Origin: Magicicada septendecula | Lineage: Eukaryota > Arthropoda > Insecta > Hemiptera > Cicadidae | Direction: 5' to 3' | DNA length: 64,000 bases | Assembly (NCBI GenBank): GCA_034769895.1 | Contig: CM068373.1 | Span: forward strand, 278,708,658-278,772,657 | Shown: positions 1 to 10,936 of the stretch, piece by piece | Numbering within the stretch: the stretch's first letter is position 1 | How the letters are laid out: each line of letters starts with the position of its first letter | Notes under the pieces: generated by a model | Told to the model about the DNA's origin: nothing | What the model saw: the letters and a program-made list of their open reading frames with translations, nothing else | Database searches by the model: none | Program-made: the position numbers and the translations under genes

Positions 1-1034
1 AGAACAATGAGATCAACGTCTTGGCCAACAATGACAACTTGCTCGTTTCCTTGTGAGGCATCTACTGCTTTACGGACAATGTAAACGTCTGCATTGTCTT
101 CAGCAATAATTGCTTCAATGCCAGCACTCTCCAGACGTTCGGAAAGCTGTGCAATGAAGCGTACTTTGTGAGGCATCTACTGCTTTACGGACAATGTAGA
201 CGTCTGCATCGTCTTCAGCAATAATTGCTTCAATGCCAGCACTCTCCAGACGTTGGGAAAGCTGTGCAATGAAGCGTACATTGTGAGGCATCTACTGCTT
301 TGCGAGTAATGTAGACGTCTGCATCGTCTGCAGCATAATTGCTTCAATGCCAGCACTCTCCAGACGTTGGGCAAGCTGTGCAACGAAGCGTACTTTGGAG
401 CATCTACTGCTTTGCGAGGAATGTAGACGTCTGCATCGTCTTCAGCAATAATTGCTTCAATGCCAGCACTCTCCAGACGTTGGGAAAGCTGTGCAATGAA
501 GAGTTATTTATTTATTAAATTACTGACAAACGTGGATTGAGGTTGGACAAGCTTTGTTCCGTTCATTAAATAAAATGTTTTGTGCCGTTCGCTCTATCAT
601 TTGCCTTTGACGTTTTATGGTTTTTGTGCTCAAAGAACGTTTGGAGTAGCCATCAAAAACTACTGCAACTTTGTCCTTATAATGTCTTCGAATGTAGGAG
701 ATGAATGTCTCGTATAGATCAGCAAACGTGCCCTGTGGCCACACGACATGATTGATGAGGAACCCTCCATCTATTACAAAGAAAAATTCGTCATTAATTT
801 CAATAATCCGTTCAGGTACTCGATCGAGAAGACTGTACATTGAAGAATTTTTGTTTTTCTCATGAGCCCACTGCTGTCGAATAAAGACTTAGGCACAGTT
901 GCCAGTTCATACTTGAGGCAATCTCTTAAATCATCTGGTGAGTGAATTGTGCACAGGATTCTTTGAAATAACCCAGTTGTATCAACTTCAATGACATCTT
1001 TGTCAACTATAACACTGTTGGATATTGTAGACAT
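1..1034 (-). pseudogene. PIN/XPG-nuclease-like protein, decayed
   Basis: Read on the minus strand, two overlapping frames and the stretch left of 515 look like parts of one protein. Around 774-1034 is a segment ending in a YELATVPKSLFD-type stretch. Around 520-840 are VIDGGFLINHVVW and VVFDGY. At 1-166 are IIAEDNADVYIV and VVIVGQDVDLIVLL. Conserved acidic residues in IDGG, FDGY, EDNAD and GQDVDL fit the metal-binding acids of a PIN/FEN-like nuclease fold. Family members resembling this are multicopy in insect genomes; that is from memory and was not searched. The frame shifts between 840 and 774, stops occur, and a 115-bp segment is tandemly repeated, so it cannot make a full protein as it stands. 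The window edge cuts off the 3' end. What it does in the cell is unknown. Confidence 0.5.
53..505 (-). repeat. 115-bp tandem repeat, about four copies
   Basis: The start of the unit (gtgaggcatctactgc) recurs near 53, 168, 283 and 397, a period of about 115 bp, with scattered substitutions. On the minus strand the unit encodes the EDxAD-containing part of the PIN-like protein. Because 115 is not a multiple of three, each copy shifts the frame. This looks like an internal duplication of a coding segment, not a separate satellite. Confidence 0.85.
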
Positions 1035-2799
1035 TGTTTTGCCATGCTGGACCGCTAAAGTTTGAGGGAGCCAAAAACATTCAAGTCATCGGTTCCTATG
1101 GTTTGAAGGGATAGTCACCAACTCACACAGCTGAGTTTCAGTTTTCATCAGTGTTGTCATAGCAACAGTACAAATTTTTTATGAGTTCACTCATCGATTT
1201 CAATTCTCCTACTTCTCAGTTAAACATGTTGGTTGCTGGAGACAGCATGCGTGTTGCAGAAATTTTCCGTCGCTTCACATATATGATTGGCTACTGGCAA
1301 ACTACAACTCCATCTATTCAAGACACTGTCACTGAAGCCTCTTCTATGTGAAACGCCCCCAATACTTTTCATGTTTTCCATTAGGGTTTTTCGTCGCTGC
1401 CGGGTCCCCCAACACAGACCAGGTCAAAAACGGGGGTTTTCAACTTACAAAACTCTACAAATCTGAGGAACCAAAAATATTGCCTGTTCCAGTACGAATA
1501 TATATGGGAAAAATTATACATACACGCATATATTTTAAATATATATAGTATGGATATTATGTGGGCTATTTTGATTAGCTGAAATACCCAGAAAACATAA
1601 CAAAATCAGATGGTTCCTTTTTTTTTGCCCTTTTCCGGCGTCCGTTACACAAAAACGGTACGTCGTACACAAAATATGCATAGGATCTTTTTTGTGTAGA
1701 ATTTTATGCGGAACATTTTTTTGTAATAAAGGTCGTTGTAATCGAGTGGTTTTGCAGAAAAATTGAAAAACTGAAAAAAAATGCTAAAAAATGCTGTTGT
1801 TGAGGGGAGGTGGGGGGACGCGCACCCCCTAGGGGAGGGAACTTTTTTGTTTCCAACTTTTTTGACCCCAATGAGTATTATGGAAAAGTATCAAAACTTT
1901 ATAAATTATTTCCCCTATTTGCCCTTTTTTAGTCTAATTTGACTGGACTACAAGTGCCCAACGAGTCATCAATTAATATCGTGCAAAGAAAATGATAAAA
2001 ATTAGAGACTACTTGCTCCTGGATATTCTAATTTTACTGGAGTCAAACCAAGAGAAAGAGCGACAGAACAAACTGAAGGGAAGTGACTCTGCCGAGACAA
2101 GTTGGAGTCAAGTGAAAGTTCAGCTTAGGTATCTCAGTCTTGCCACAGCCGAACATTGTCTCAGATATTAACAATGACAATTTCGGTCAACCATGTGACC
2201 ATCGTTACACATAACAGGAGAGTGACGCGGAAACAAGGCGATCCGACCTATCCTGTTACGATTTCATAGCCCGTAAAACCGGCCGTAAAATATTTCAGTT
2301 TTTTTTTACATGAATTCTTTTGTTCCTAAGCGTTCTTGTACAGTACAGGTAAAGCTTCTATCTATAAAAAGATCATAAGAGTTTAGCGAGTTTATTTACC
2401 GAGGAACCAATCAAATTACAAGAATTTCAGTTCCAAAATAATTTTATCATAGGTCGACCCATGACTCTGTTGGATCCGAAACGGCAGATCACCATTCTAT
2501 TTTTGTTTGGTTTGAATTTAATTTTGCACATTATGTCATAATCAAAGATTATGTGTTAATTTACTTGTTTTGATTTAGCCTTATATTTTATTTAAAAATC
2601 TATAAATCTTTTTGCTGATTTTGTTTTTTCTTTTAACTCTTGAAGATCTAACATAGCTAACCACCAATGGAATCCTAAAAGATTTAACCTATAAGCTAAA
2701 CAACTGCTGGAACACGGACGCAAAGTTAGTAATAGAGAAAATACTCTACTTATTTGGAAAGCCTGAAATTATGTAAAAAATGAAAACAATCACAATTGC
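1035..2799. other. No recognisable gene
   Basis: This is mixed-composition sequence with several stop-rich frames. A short plus-strand open stretch near 1208-1350 reads like coding sequence, but I do not recognise it. A G-rich patch (gaggggaggtggggggacgcg) lies near 1803-1823. Confidence 0.5.
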
Positions 2800-3136
2800 A
2801 ATATCGACGTTGATTTATGCGAGGGAGGCGTGGGACATGACAAAAAAGTAAAGCGGCAAGATTCAGAGTGTTGAAATGCAGTTTCTTCGAAATACTTTAA
2901 ATTATACTTTTCAAGATAGAATAAGGAATGAAGATTTCAGAGCAGAACTCGAAGTAAAGAACATAAATGAAATTATTTAAATTTACAGAAGATAATGGTG
3001 GGATCATCTGCTCAGGATGACAGAGGATCGATTGCCGAAAGCACCACTGAACTATAAAGCCACTGGTAGAAGATACGTGGGTCGTCCGAGGATGAGATGG
3101 GTGGGGGAACAGGTTTATATAACCTAATTCCTGAAG

Positions 3137-3167
<31 letters not shown>

Positions 3168-3168
3168 T
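2800..3168 (+). pseudogene. LINE reverse transcriptase, 3'-terminal relic
   Basis: Plus-strand frames read LIYAREAWDMTKK, then MQFLRNTLNYTFQDRIRNED, then RMTEDRLPKAPLNYKATGRR and VGRPRMRWVGEQ. These match the C-terminal end of insect endonuclease/reverse-transcriptase non-LTR elements, where a GRRxxGRPRxRW motif sits just before the stop. In-frame stops and shifts separate the pieces. The relic ends in a GAA-rich microsatellite (about 3133-3168), which takes the place of a tail. The same family occurs at 31,840-32,640. Confidence 0.75.
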
Positions 3169-3958
3169 TAATACAATCATCACTGGACGGGGACCGAAAA
3201 TCATACGACTTTAAGTCTAACGCTGACAGTGGGGGATGGTTTCCTTTACCAGTGAAGATGGCCTTCCTAGGTACAGTCGAAACTGGTCTGTTATTCCAGA
3301 AGACTCTACACAACTTTCTAATCGAATTGCAACTTTCACTAGTATGTACACTGGCTGCGAGAGGTTACGGTCCTTTACTTAACATGACTAATTATTTCTC
3401 CGCTGACATACCGTGCGCTGTTATATTGCCTGCCTTCTCTGTACAGTAGATCAGTTCTGTGAATCTTTCTACAGCGATTTGACACCGGTCTTATTGTAAA
3501 TGCTATAATTTTGTGGCGATATTGTTGATTTCAGATTTATTAAATCTCCAATAACTGTTCAATTTATCGTGTACTGGATATCTACATTTAATTCTACGAA
3601 TTAAATGTAAAACGAATGTGATTATTTTATGGTGCTATTAATATCAGTTGCATAATTTTTTCTAGCATTTGATCATTTCTTCAGCTGTTTTTAACCTCAA
3701 TATCTTTCGCTACCTCCAATTTGTAAAGTCTGCTTTGAACACTTTGTTGCTGACATAACGCCGGCAGTGTCGAAGTTAAATCGTCATATCGGTTATTGAC
3801 AACAAACCGCAATATATACCATCAGTCAGATCGGACAACCGCGTATTACTAACCAAACTTCAAAGCGTTTGCAAATCTGCGGTGAACACATTGTGGTGAC
3901 ATTTGAGCTAAGAACTTTCGGCCTCATAATTTATCACAGATAATATTCTAGTGATATG
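3169..3958. other. No recognisable gene
   Basis: Unique-looking AT-rich sequence. The overlapping open frames near 2897-3450 on both strands have no recognisable motifs, and I treat them as chance. Confidence 0.5.
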
Positions 3959-3966
3959 CGCGCGCG

Positions 3967-4003
<37 letters not shown>
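3959..4003. repeat. (CG)n(CA)n microsatellite
   Basis: Alternating gc/cg dinucleotides run directly into a ca/ac run. Both are alternating purine-pyrimidine tracts of the kind that can adopt Z-DNA. Confidence 0.95.
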
Positions 4004-4139
4004 TACATTACAACATTCGGACATTTAGATCGAAATAAAATCGATTATTCGTTAATTTTTTTAGAATAATATTTGATGATTCAGATACCTACATTCTGTG
4101 AAACGTGCGTTATGCTGAAATAAAACGGGAAAAGGTAAG

Positions 4140-4372
4140 AACACTATACTTTGTAGTAGTGATTATAATTATTATAAATAACCAAATACCAAATTTAAAA
4201 TACCAAAAGCCAACAGGAATAGCAACAACCAACAGAAACATAAATACTGAAAAACATCCAAAATTACGATGGCTGAGGATGGCAACAATAGGATTCCCGA
4301 AACATGTTCCAAATAAGGAATTAACACATCTTGAGGTAAAACAATTATAAATATTAAATAAATAATATATAT
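4140..4372 (+). mobile_element. Penelope-like element tail, fragment
   Basis: This stretch ends with cccgaaacatgttccaaat followed by cacatcttgaggtaaaac. It is clearly related to the plus-strand arm at 52,680-52,760 (cccgaaacatgtcccta, then catcttgaggtaaaa). Its frame reads ...GFPKHVPNKELTHLEVKQL, a cousin of the ...GSPETCP ending at 52.7 kb. I interpret it as the 3' tail of a PLE, containing a hammerhead-like core (separate entry). No upstream PLE coding sequence is visible here. Confidence 0.55.
4270..4313 (+). ncRNA. Hammerhead-ribozyme-like core in PLE tail
   Basis: The order is tgg (stem I), CTGAGGA (matches CUGANGA), a weak stem II (ggcaa/ttccc with one mismatch), GAA, a short ACATGT stem III and cca (stem I partner). 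One extra base separates CTGAGGA from stem II, as in all the other copies in this window. The mismatch in stem II suggests decay. Confidence 0.45.
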
Positions 4373-4586
4373 ATAACATATATGTTTTCAAATAATAAGT
4401 AGCCTACGTTTGTAAGTATATTTGTTAAATAAATAATTATTATCGTTGTAAAATTTTCCTGTAAAATTGTATGTTAGGTAATAATACAAGGATAATAATT
4501 TAACAAAATACACTTGCAGAAGTATTTATTATTTGAAAACAATTTTTATTTTATATAATATCCTGCAAGAACAGTCAGGGATTACC

Positions 4587-4588
<2 letters not shown>

Positions 4589-4680
<92 letters not shown>
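4589..4680. repeat. (GT)n microsatellite, about 90 bp
   Basis: An uninterrupted tg dinucleotide array. Confidence 0.98.
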
Positions 4681-5456
4681 TGTACACGCGCATGTGCGCA
4701 TAAAATCTTTTAAGTATTAACGAGTTGTAACGAATACTCTTTATTACAATTGAACTTATGGAGTATAGGCTTACTTTTAGTCACCTGTATTAGTTATTGT
4801 ATGTGTTACTACTGTCGGCTGTGGTCTTTAAACAGTGAAAGAAATCTACAGTTATTTTAGCGTTCTGTTGTATGGGGGTGACATATCAGTCAAACAATAA
4901 ATACTAGAATTTTTAAGACAGTGAGAATTAGTTTAAATCGTTTGTCTTTATTTACTGTAAATACCCTAAGAATATTTGAGTTTCTATAGCTTTTATAATC
5001 TGAATGGCCTTACTAAATCAGCTTGAACATATACAAATTCTAAAGTAAAAAGGCAGGCCTATATCCTGTTTTTTTATTCGATGCTTTAAACTCTATTTTC
5101 TCGACCGCCGATGACATTAGATAATTTATGTTTCCTTTGTGGGGAAGATATATATTTTGAGCAGTCATTTAACAATCATTCATGATAAATCAGGATTTGA
5201 TAAGGAAGGGAAATTTTTTTAAACCGTGTTGTTGACCGTGTTAATTTTTGTATATGTCCTCGGAATCTTTGGGCTCCGAAATGATTTTTAAATTTAAGTG
5301 GCCTTAATAACTCACCTTCAACCCATACAACTTTCAAAGTACAGAATCCGGCAGAGAAATCTGACGATTTTTGAAGTAGTTCTGTGGAGTGAGCATGGAG
5401 CACTGTGATCGGCCTTTGCGCTCATGTGTTCCACAGCACAAAGCATTTCAGTCGCC
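4681..5456. other. No recognisable gene; left repeat flank of the transposase
   Basis: Mostly AT-rich. A ~75-bp block at 5092-5165 resembles 7262-7345 on the other side of the transposase and solo LTR (ttagataatttatgttt... versus ctaaataatttatgttt...). Confidence 0.5.
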
Positions 5457-6551
5457 ATGCAGCGTTGGTCGGCAAACATCGAGCGTTCGTAGTGGAAACG
5501 TTTTTTAAAAAACAATGAACCAGTAGTTGTTACGCAGCCCGCTTTTTGCCGTTATTTCAGCATTCATCGAAATGACCGTGTTCCAAGCCGCAATACCATA
5601 CTGTTGTGGGTGGCGAATTTCGGGAAACGGCTTGTGCCATAAAGAAGAGACCACCAGGGAAACAGCGTATTGTTCGAACCACGGAGAATGTTGTACGCGT
5701 GCGTGACGCTGTTCTTATCAATCGTTGGCGATCGGCATTCAAACACGCAAGTGCCCTAGGGATTTCTACCGCTTCGTATACAAAATTTTGCATTTGGAAG
5801 TCGACTTTCATCCTTATAAACTTGTTATGGTCCAAAAAATGAGTGTCCAGGATAAGAGAATTCGCATGCGTTGTCCCCATGAACTTCTGAATATTGTGAA
5901 TGACCAAATGCTAAACAATCTGCTCATGACCGATGAGGGCAATTTTCATCTTTGTGGTTATGTCAATACGCAGAACTGCCGGTACTGAGCGTTGCAGAAT
6001 CCTCAAGAGTTGTTTGAACAACCTTTAGAAAGCGAGAAGGTTGTTGTGTGGTGTGGCTTAACGTCTTCCGGAATAATTGGCCCCTACTTCTTTGAAGATG
6101 AAGAGGGGAATGCAGTGACTGTAACCTCACAACGGTACGTTCACATGCTTATAACATTTCTTGCACCTGAGTTACAGCAATGTGGTATTGCACTGGAAAC
6201 CACGTGGTTCCAGCAGCATGCGGGAGCTGTTCACACTGCAAGGAATTCCATAAACAAATTGAAAGAGACGTTTGGAGCTCAATTGACCTCACACCGACGG
6301 GATATTCAGTGACCTCCGAGATCGCCCATCTTCAACGCTTGCGATTACTTTCTGTAGTGTATCTCAAGACTAGGGTATGCCAGGACCGGTCAAGGACTAT
6401 GGTGGATTTGAAGCGGAATATTCGGACAGAAGTGGAGACGAAAATCTTTCCAGACGTTTTGCGGTGCGTAATGTGCAGTTTACTGTTACGACCGCAAGAA
6501 CGTGTTGAAAATGAAGGACACCATCAAAAGAATGAGATTTTCAAAAAGTAA
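5457..6551 (+). pseudogene. Tc1/mariner-type transposase, broken
   Basis: The start is at MQRWSANIERS with stops close behind. The helix-turn-helix part reads QPAFCRYFSIHRNDRVPSRN, followed by VRTTENVVRVRD, and then the catalytic part with DEGNFHLCGYVNTQNCRY and KVVVWCGLTSSGIIGPYFFED. It ends in a conserved C-terminal segment closing with EIFKK. The usual length of this family, ~350 residues, is spread over at least three frames. Where relatives have QQDGAxxHT, this copy reads QQHAGAVHT, so the second catalytic aspartate is lost. Frameshifts lie near 5620, 5840 and 6320. The family cuts and pastes DNA in the nucleus; this copy cannot. I did not find convincing terminal inverted repeats. Confidence 0.85.
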
Positions 6552-6700
6552 CTGATGTAAGTAAAATGCTTTGAGATATAACTTAATTATGAAATAAAAT
6601 ATTGTTTCCAAAACCATTTATTCTGGGATAATTTCACTTAGAAAACCGTCAGGTTTCTCTGTTGGATCCTGTAGAATGCCTACCTAATGTATATCTATAG

Positions 6701-7234
6701 TGTTACGAAGGTCTCCTTGATCGTCGAATGGTACAGTGGAAATAAAAATACAAGACACCAATTTAGTCACTAATCACCAGCTTCAGTTAATTTCAATTAA
6801 CAGTTTGGAATCAACAAGTTATTCAACAAGATTATACTCGTACAATTATTCAAGTTTATCTGTCCACACAGATAATACGTCAAATATAAATAATTCCGCA
6901 CTATAATCACTTTCCAATAATACACCACTTGAGACGCACTGAGTAAATCGCCCGACAAAACTCAACTGAGTAATCGCCGACGTAACATTGGCTCTATGCG
7001 GCAGCTGTCATTTAAATAGATAGCACAGGTGTTCCAGGATATCCATATTACCCGTCAACACTACTCGAAAACATTAGAGCGTAATTGGTTGCGACCTGGA
7101 ACATAGTGCGCCAACCTTTATGGTCTGGAATAGCCTCGTTGACCCACGTTAAGAATCACGTACGCACACAATAGTACAGCTGGTTTTTCTAGGATAACCT
7201 AGAAACATGTAGAACTTTCTGTAATGGCGTAACA
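6701..7234 (-). mobile_element. Solo LTR, family of three in window
   Basis: It begins TGTTACG and ends CGTAACA (534 bp), the TG...CA inverted ends of an LTR. It shares blocks such as cgtatggtac/cgaatggtac, caagacacca and ttcaacaagattat with 62,563-63,001, and in reverse with 60,659-61,163. Flanks atag and gtag would be a 4-bp target duplication with one mismatch. The sense strand is inferred from the promoter visible in the 60.6-kb copy. No internal coding region adjoins it. Confidence 0.75.
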
Positions 7235-7679
7235 GTAGTTTACATATGCGTTTAAACTATCTTTTCATAAGTGCCGAAGACACTAAATAATTTATGTTTT
7301 CTTTGGCGAGGTGGGGAGGGTATTGTTTTGAGCACTTTTTGTGAAAACGAAGAACGAGTACAGAGAAAAGTCACCCCACGCTACTGCCGGGTATATATCG
7401 CGTGATTTAAGCCTATTACGCCGGAGTTAACGGTGTCTCTATGACGAAACGGTGTTGCGACAACATAACGCGACACTTGCGTGATGTAATTAATCACTTT
7501 CTCGTGCGGCACTTTTGTCTGGAACAGACTGTCTAATGTCACGGTTTAATTAAAATTTAATAAGGTCATCACGCAAACCGAGACGGGCAGCAATAATTGC
7601 TTGCGGTTACAGTCTGTGTTTAATTAGCAATGTGTAATTTTTCATAAGATAATTTACAATTGAGTTATAGTGGTACTAT
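7235..7679. other. No recognisable gene; repeat-derived
   Basis: It contains the right partner (7262-7345) of the block at 5092-5165, then about 300 bp of mixed-composition sequence (ctactgccgggtatatatcg near 7381) that I do not recognise. Confidence 0.4.
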
Positions 7680-8060
7680 AAAGTTTTACATGAACAGGTT
7701 ACTGGCCTGCTGCACAAACCCCTACCAGGAGAACCAGAGACTCTTCTGTCAGGATTACCATACCTTAGCCGAAATGCCCCTTTGCTGTTTTGGGCGCAAG
7801 AGATTCGCCCTCACTCTTCTCTTTCCGAGATAGGGGAGTATAACCAGGAAACGCATATCGCTTTTGTTGATCTGGAAAAAGCATTTAATAATGTAGGCCG
7901 TCAAAAGTTATACAATATTATGGACAGAAGAGGGTGTCCACAGCATTTAATAAATTCAGTTAAGAAAATTACATCTCTAGTCCTGGATCTGAATGGTAGG
8001 CTCTCAGGTGACATTCCAATAAATACGGGAGTTAGGCAGGGATGCTGTTTTTCCCCAAAT

Positions 8061-8065
<5 letters not shown>
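7680..8065 (+). pseudogene. LINE reverse transcriptase, central fragment
   Basis: The frame contains HIAFVDLEKAFNNVGRQKLY (reverse-transcriptase motif with the first catalytic aspartate in FVDLEKAF) and INTGVRQGCCFSPNFF (the GVRQGCxxSP motif). The frame then runs into a (TC)n(TG)n(TA)n tract and loses all similarity. The YxDD motif that should follow is missing. It is probably the same non-LTR family as the 31.8-kb and 2.8-kb fragments. Confidence 0.8.
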
Positions 8066-8129
<64 letters not shown>

Positions 8130-8130
8130 G
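8066..8130. repeat. Compound microsatellite (TC)n(TG)n(TA)n
   Basis: Runs of tc, tg and ta follow each other directly and mark the break point of the LINE fragment. Confidence 0.95.
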
Positions 8131-10936
8131 CAACGATACAAATTAAAACTGTAGAGATAGGTTACATTGAAATTATTACAACAGAATCTATATCTGGAGG
8201 TAGGAAAATTTTATTCATTAACACATTAAATTTACTATTGTTTTTATCTATATATTTTTTTTGTAACGTTACGAGCTCTACCTGTTTATTATTTCTTTTT
8301 ATTTGTTAGAAATTTATTATATCGTATTGTAGTTTTAATTGTGGTTAATAATTTTTAATAAAAAAATTTGATAACGAATTATTTAATAGCTCTTCTTTGC
8401 ACTGAGTGGTTCGTTTAAATTGAAGCTCAGATACGAATTAGTCGGGTTGACTCCCTATCAGGCGCATGTGGATAGGTGTAATTCGCCGTATGTTCAATTG
8501 TTGCTGAAATAAACACAAGTCATGTACTCACCATGTACTTACTGAGTTTGAAGGTCTAGTTCGTTAACAAACACGTTAACAAGCGAATACATAACTCAAT
8601 TTTTAATATATCTGAATTAAATGGTGCCACCTGTGGAAGTACTAATGGTTACCTAACACGTATCAGTATTGTCTATTAAATGAAAGTCGTCAACTCTTTT
8701 TTCTGTTACACAATTTGATTTATTAACATATTTTAATAAATTGGAATTTCTTAGTTGATATTTATAACTGGCTGTTTGCCTCATTAATCACTGACATTAT
8801 TTCTTATTAACTCTTACTCTCAGGGTAGTTAAACTATTTTTGTTTAAAAGAAATTTAAAATATAACATTGAATCTTTCTTCATTAGTTTTACAATTTTTT
8901 CGTGGTTCCTTTGAGACTGCAAGATACATAACAGAAAATGTCTGCACTACTGTCTAAACTGTGTAGTTAGAACTGATTTGTATAAACAAAACGACATTAA
9001 AAGTTTCTAAATTATTAACATAGAATTATAAATTCGACTATCGTCAACATTAAGGTTACTTCAGGCATACTGAAATGATTTGTATAAACAAAACGACGTT
9101 AAAAGTTTTTAAACTATTAACATAGAATTATATATTCGAATACCGTCAACATTAAGGTTACTTCAGGCATGCTGAGTTGATGCAAAGTATTATCTATTTT
9201 AATATAATGTAACTCCTTAACCTATACATAGCAAAATACATAAATAATTGGAATTATAAGTTCATCTAATGTTCGTTACAAATTATCATTTCCATTGAAT
9301 GCTGAACTCTTTCAGGTAAACAATTATAGTATATTGCTCAAATAGATTTGGTTAAAATATTCAATGATGATTTATGAATTGGAACAATAATAATCATAAG
9401 GTTAGATAACCTCTACTCGAGTTCATATTAACTCATCGTCTATCTCACTAAGTTGGTTAACCTTCATAATATAGGTAGAAATATATTTATTTTTCTATAA
9501 AAATTCAAATAATGTTCATTAACGTTCGTGAATTAATGTCAATCAATTTATTTATTTACGTTTTAAGCTATGAGATTTCATGGTTTCTTCCATGACTCAA
9601 TGTCAAAATCATAAAAATTTCTGTTTCCAAGTTAAAATTCGATAAGTATAATAAAACACTATACTTCCTGTAATTCACTTTTTTGCAACCTACTGCACAT
9701 TCTGCAATGTTGTGTCACTATTACAGTGGCATTTATGCATTAAACTCGACACTTAAAAATTTTTTGGTTATGTTGACCAAAATGTTTACATTTATACCTG
9801 AACAGCTGATTCGATTCCGAATCGACTCAATCGCGCACAGAAATGGCCGTCGTACTGCTTTGCTCGCCAGATATGAAGTGTGAAGAAATTTGCTTCTCTC
9901 CGCTGTTCCAATTTTGGGATTACATACCCTCCTGTTGATTTTGATCGATTTAATTGGCTTAGAGATTGCTGCCGTTCCTTAGAGCGAGGTCACTCCCTCG
10001 GCGAAAATAATTAATTTGTATAAAATTGTTAATGACTTTGGTGTGGAGAGTAGCATCATGACGTTATCTTTTGTCCCAAAATAAACAGAATATGTTTTAA
10101 ATCGGTTTAACGCCCTTGCGTTACTATTAATACTTTATATAGCCACACAATGTTATTACAATTGATTTGCACTTTAAAACAAGTTCTCACTAGACATATG
10201 TTGGTCCTTTGTGCTTTTCACTTACGACTATGTCATATTTCTTATAATTTTACAAGTTTGATTGTGGAAATTGAGCAAATGGTGATTACATTTCATCCAT
10301 ATGTTTCTTTCCAAGTCCTTTTATGATAATCTCTACTACAATAATTGTCTAAAATTAATAAAATTACAATATTTGGTCTATGCTTCCTTTGGCCTAGAGC
10401 ATAGTTAATTGGATTCACTCTTTTTTATTTAAACAATTGCCTCTGTCCATTTTTTACTGTGATATAGTCATTCTGAGATGTCCATTACAACTTCTGGATA
10501 TCTCAGCTTTTCTTCAAATATAATTAATTTCTTGTTTTTAGATTCATTATCTCTTGGTACACATATTGGCACATTGTGGAGTAGATTTGTTAACTCTTCC
10601 TCGCTTATCAATTTGTTTGTGTTTATTCATGTTACCTACTATATCTTGTTGGTGTCAGTTGTTGGTATATGGTTTTTTCCTCTCACTTACCATATCTATT
10701 GGGTTATTGGTTAATCACATTATTATGTTGTTTTCTATATTTTCTTCTTCATTATTGTTTATGATTCTTCATTTATTGTTTTAATTAGTTCGCGGACCGG
10801 ATATTATATTTAGTACACAATTATTCATCTATTATCCATCTCTTAGGTGTTCTAGTGTTAATTAGTGAGTGTTTTATTCCTTATAGTTGTTTTTAAATGT
10901 AAGGTGAAGATATCTAGCGTTACAATATATATATAT
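8131..10936. other. AT-rich intergenic DNA, no gene seen
   Basis: Long AT-rich sequence with frequent stops on both strands. The open frames near 10,478-10,784 are hydrophobic only because of T-rich composition. A 102-bp direct duplication lies at 8975-9178. It ends in a short (AT)n run (10,923-10,936), which is the insertion site of the large LTR element. Confidence 0.6.
8975..9178. repeat. 102-bp tandem duplication
   Basis: Two adjacent copies begin gatttgtataaacaaaacga at 8975 and 9077. They differ at several positions, so the duplication is not recent. Confidence 0.9.

Noticed and set aside
53..505. CRISPR array
   Set aside because: Repeats are 115 bp, contiguous, without spacers, and encode part of a protein; the genome is eukaryotic.
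3235..3290. Hammerhead-like string (TGAAGA ... GTCGAAACTGG)
   Set aside because: The first core base is wrong, stem II does not pair well and there is no stem III. It lacks a PLE tail or inverted partner.
10478..10784. Putative membrane protein
   Set aside because: Hydrophobicity follows from T-rich DNA; two frames overlap and neither has a recognisable domain or good start context.
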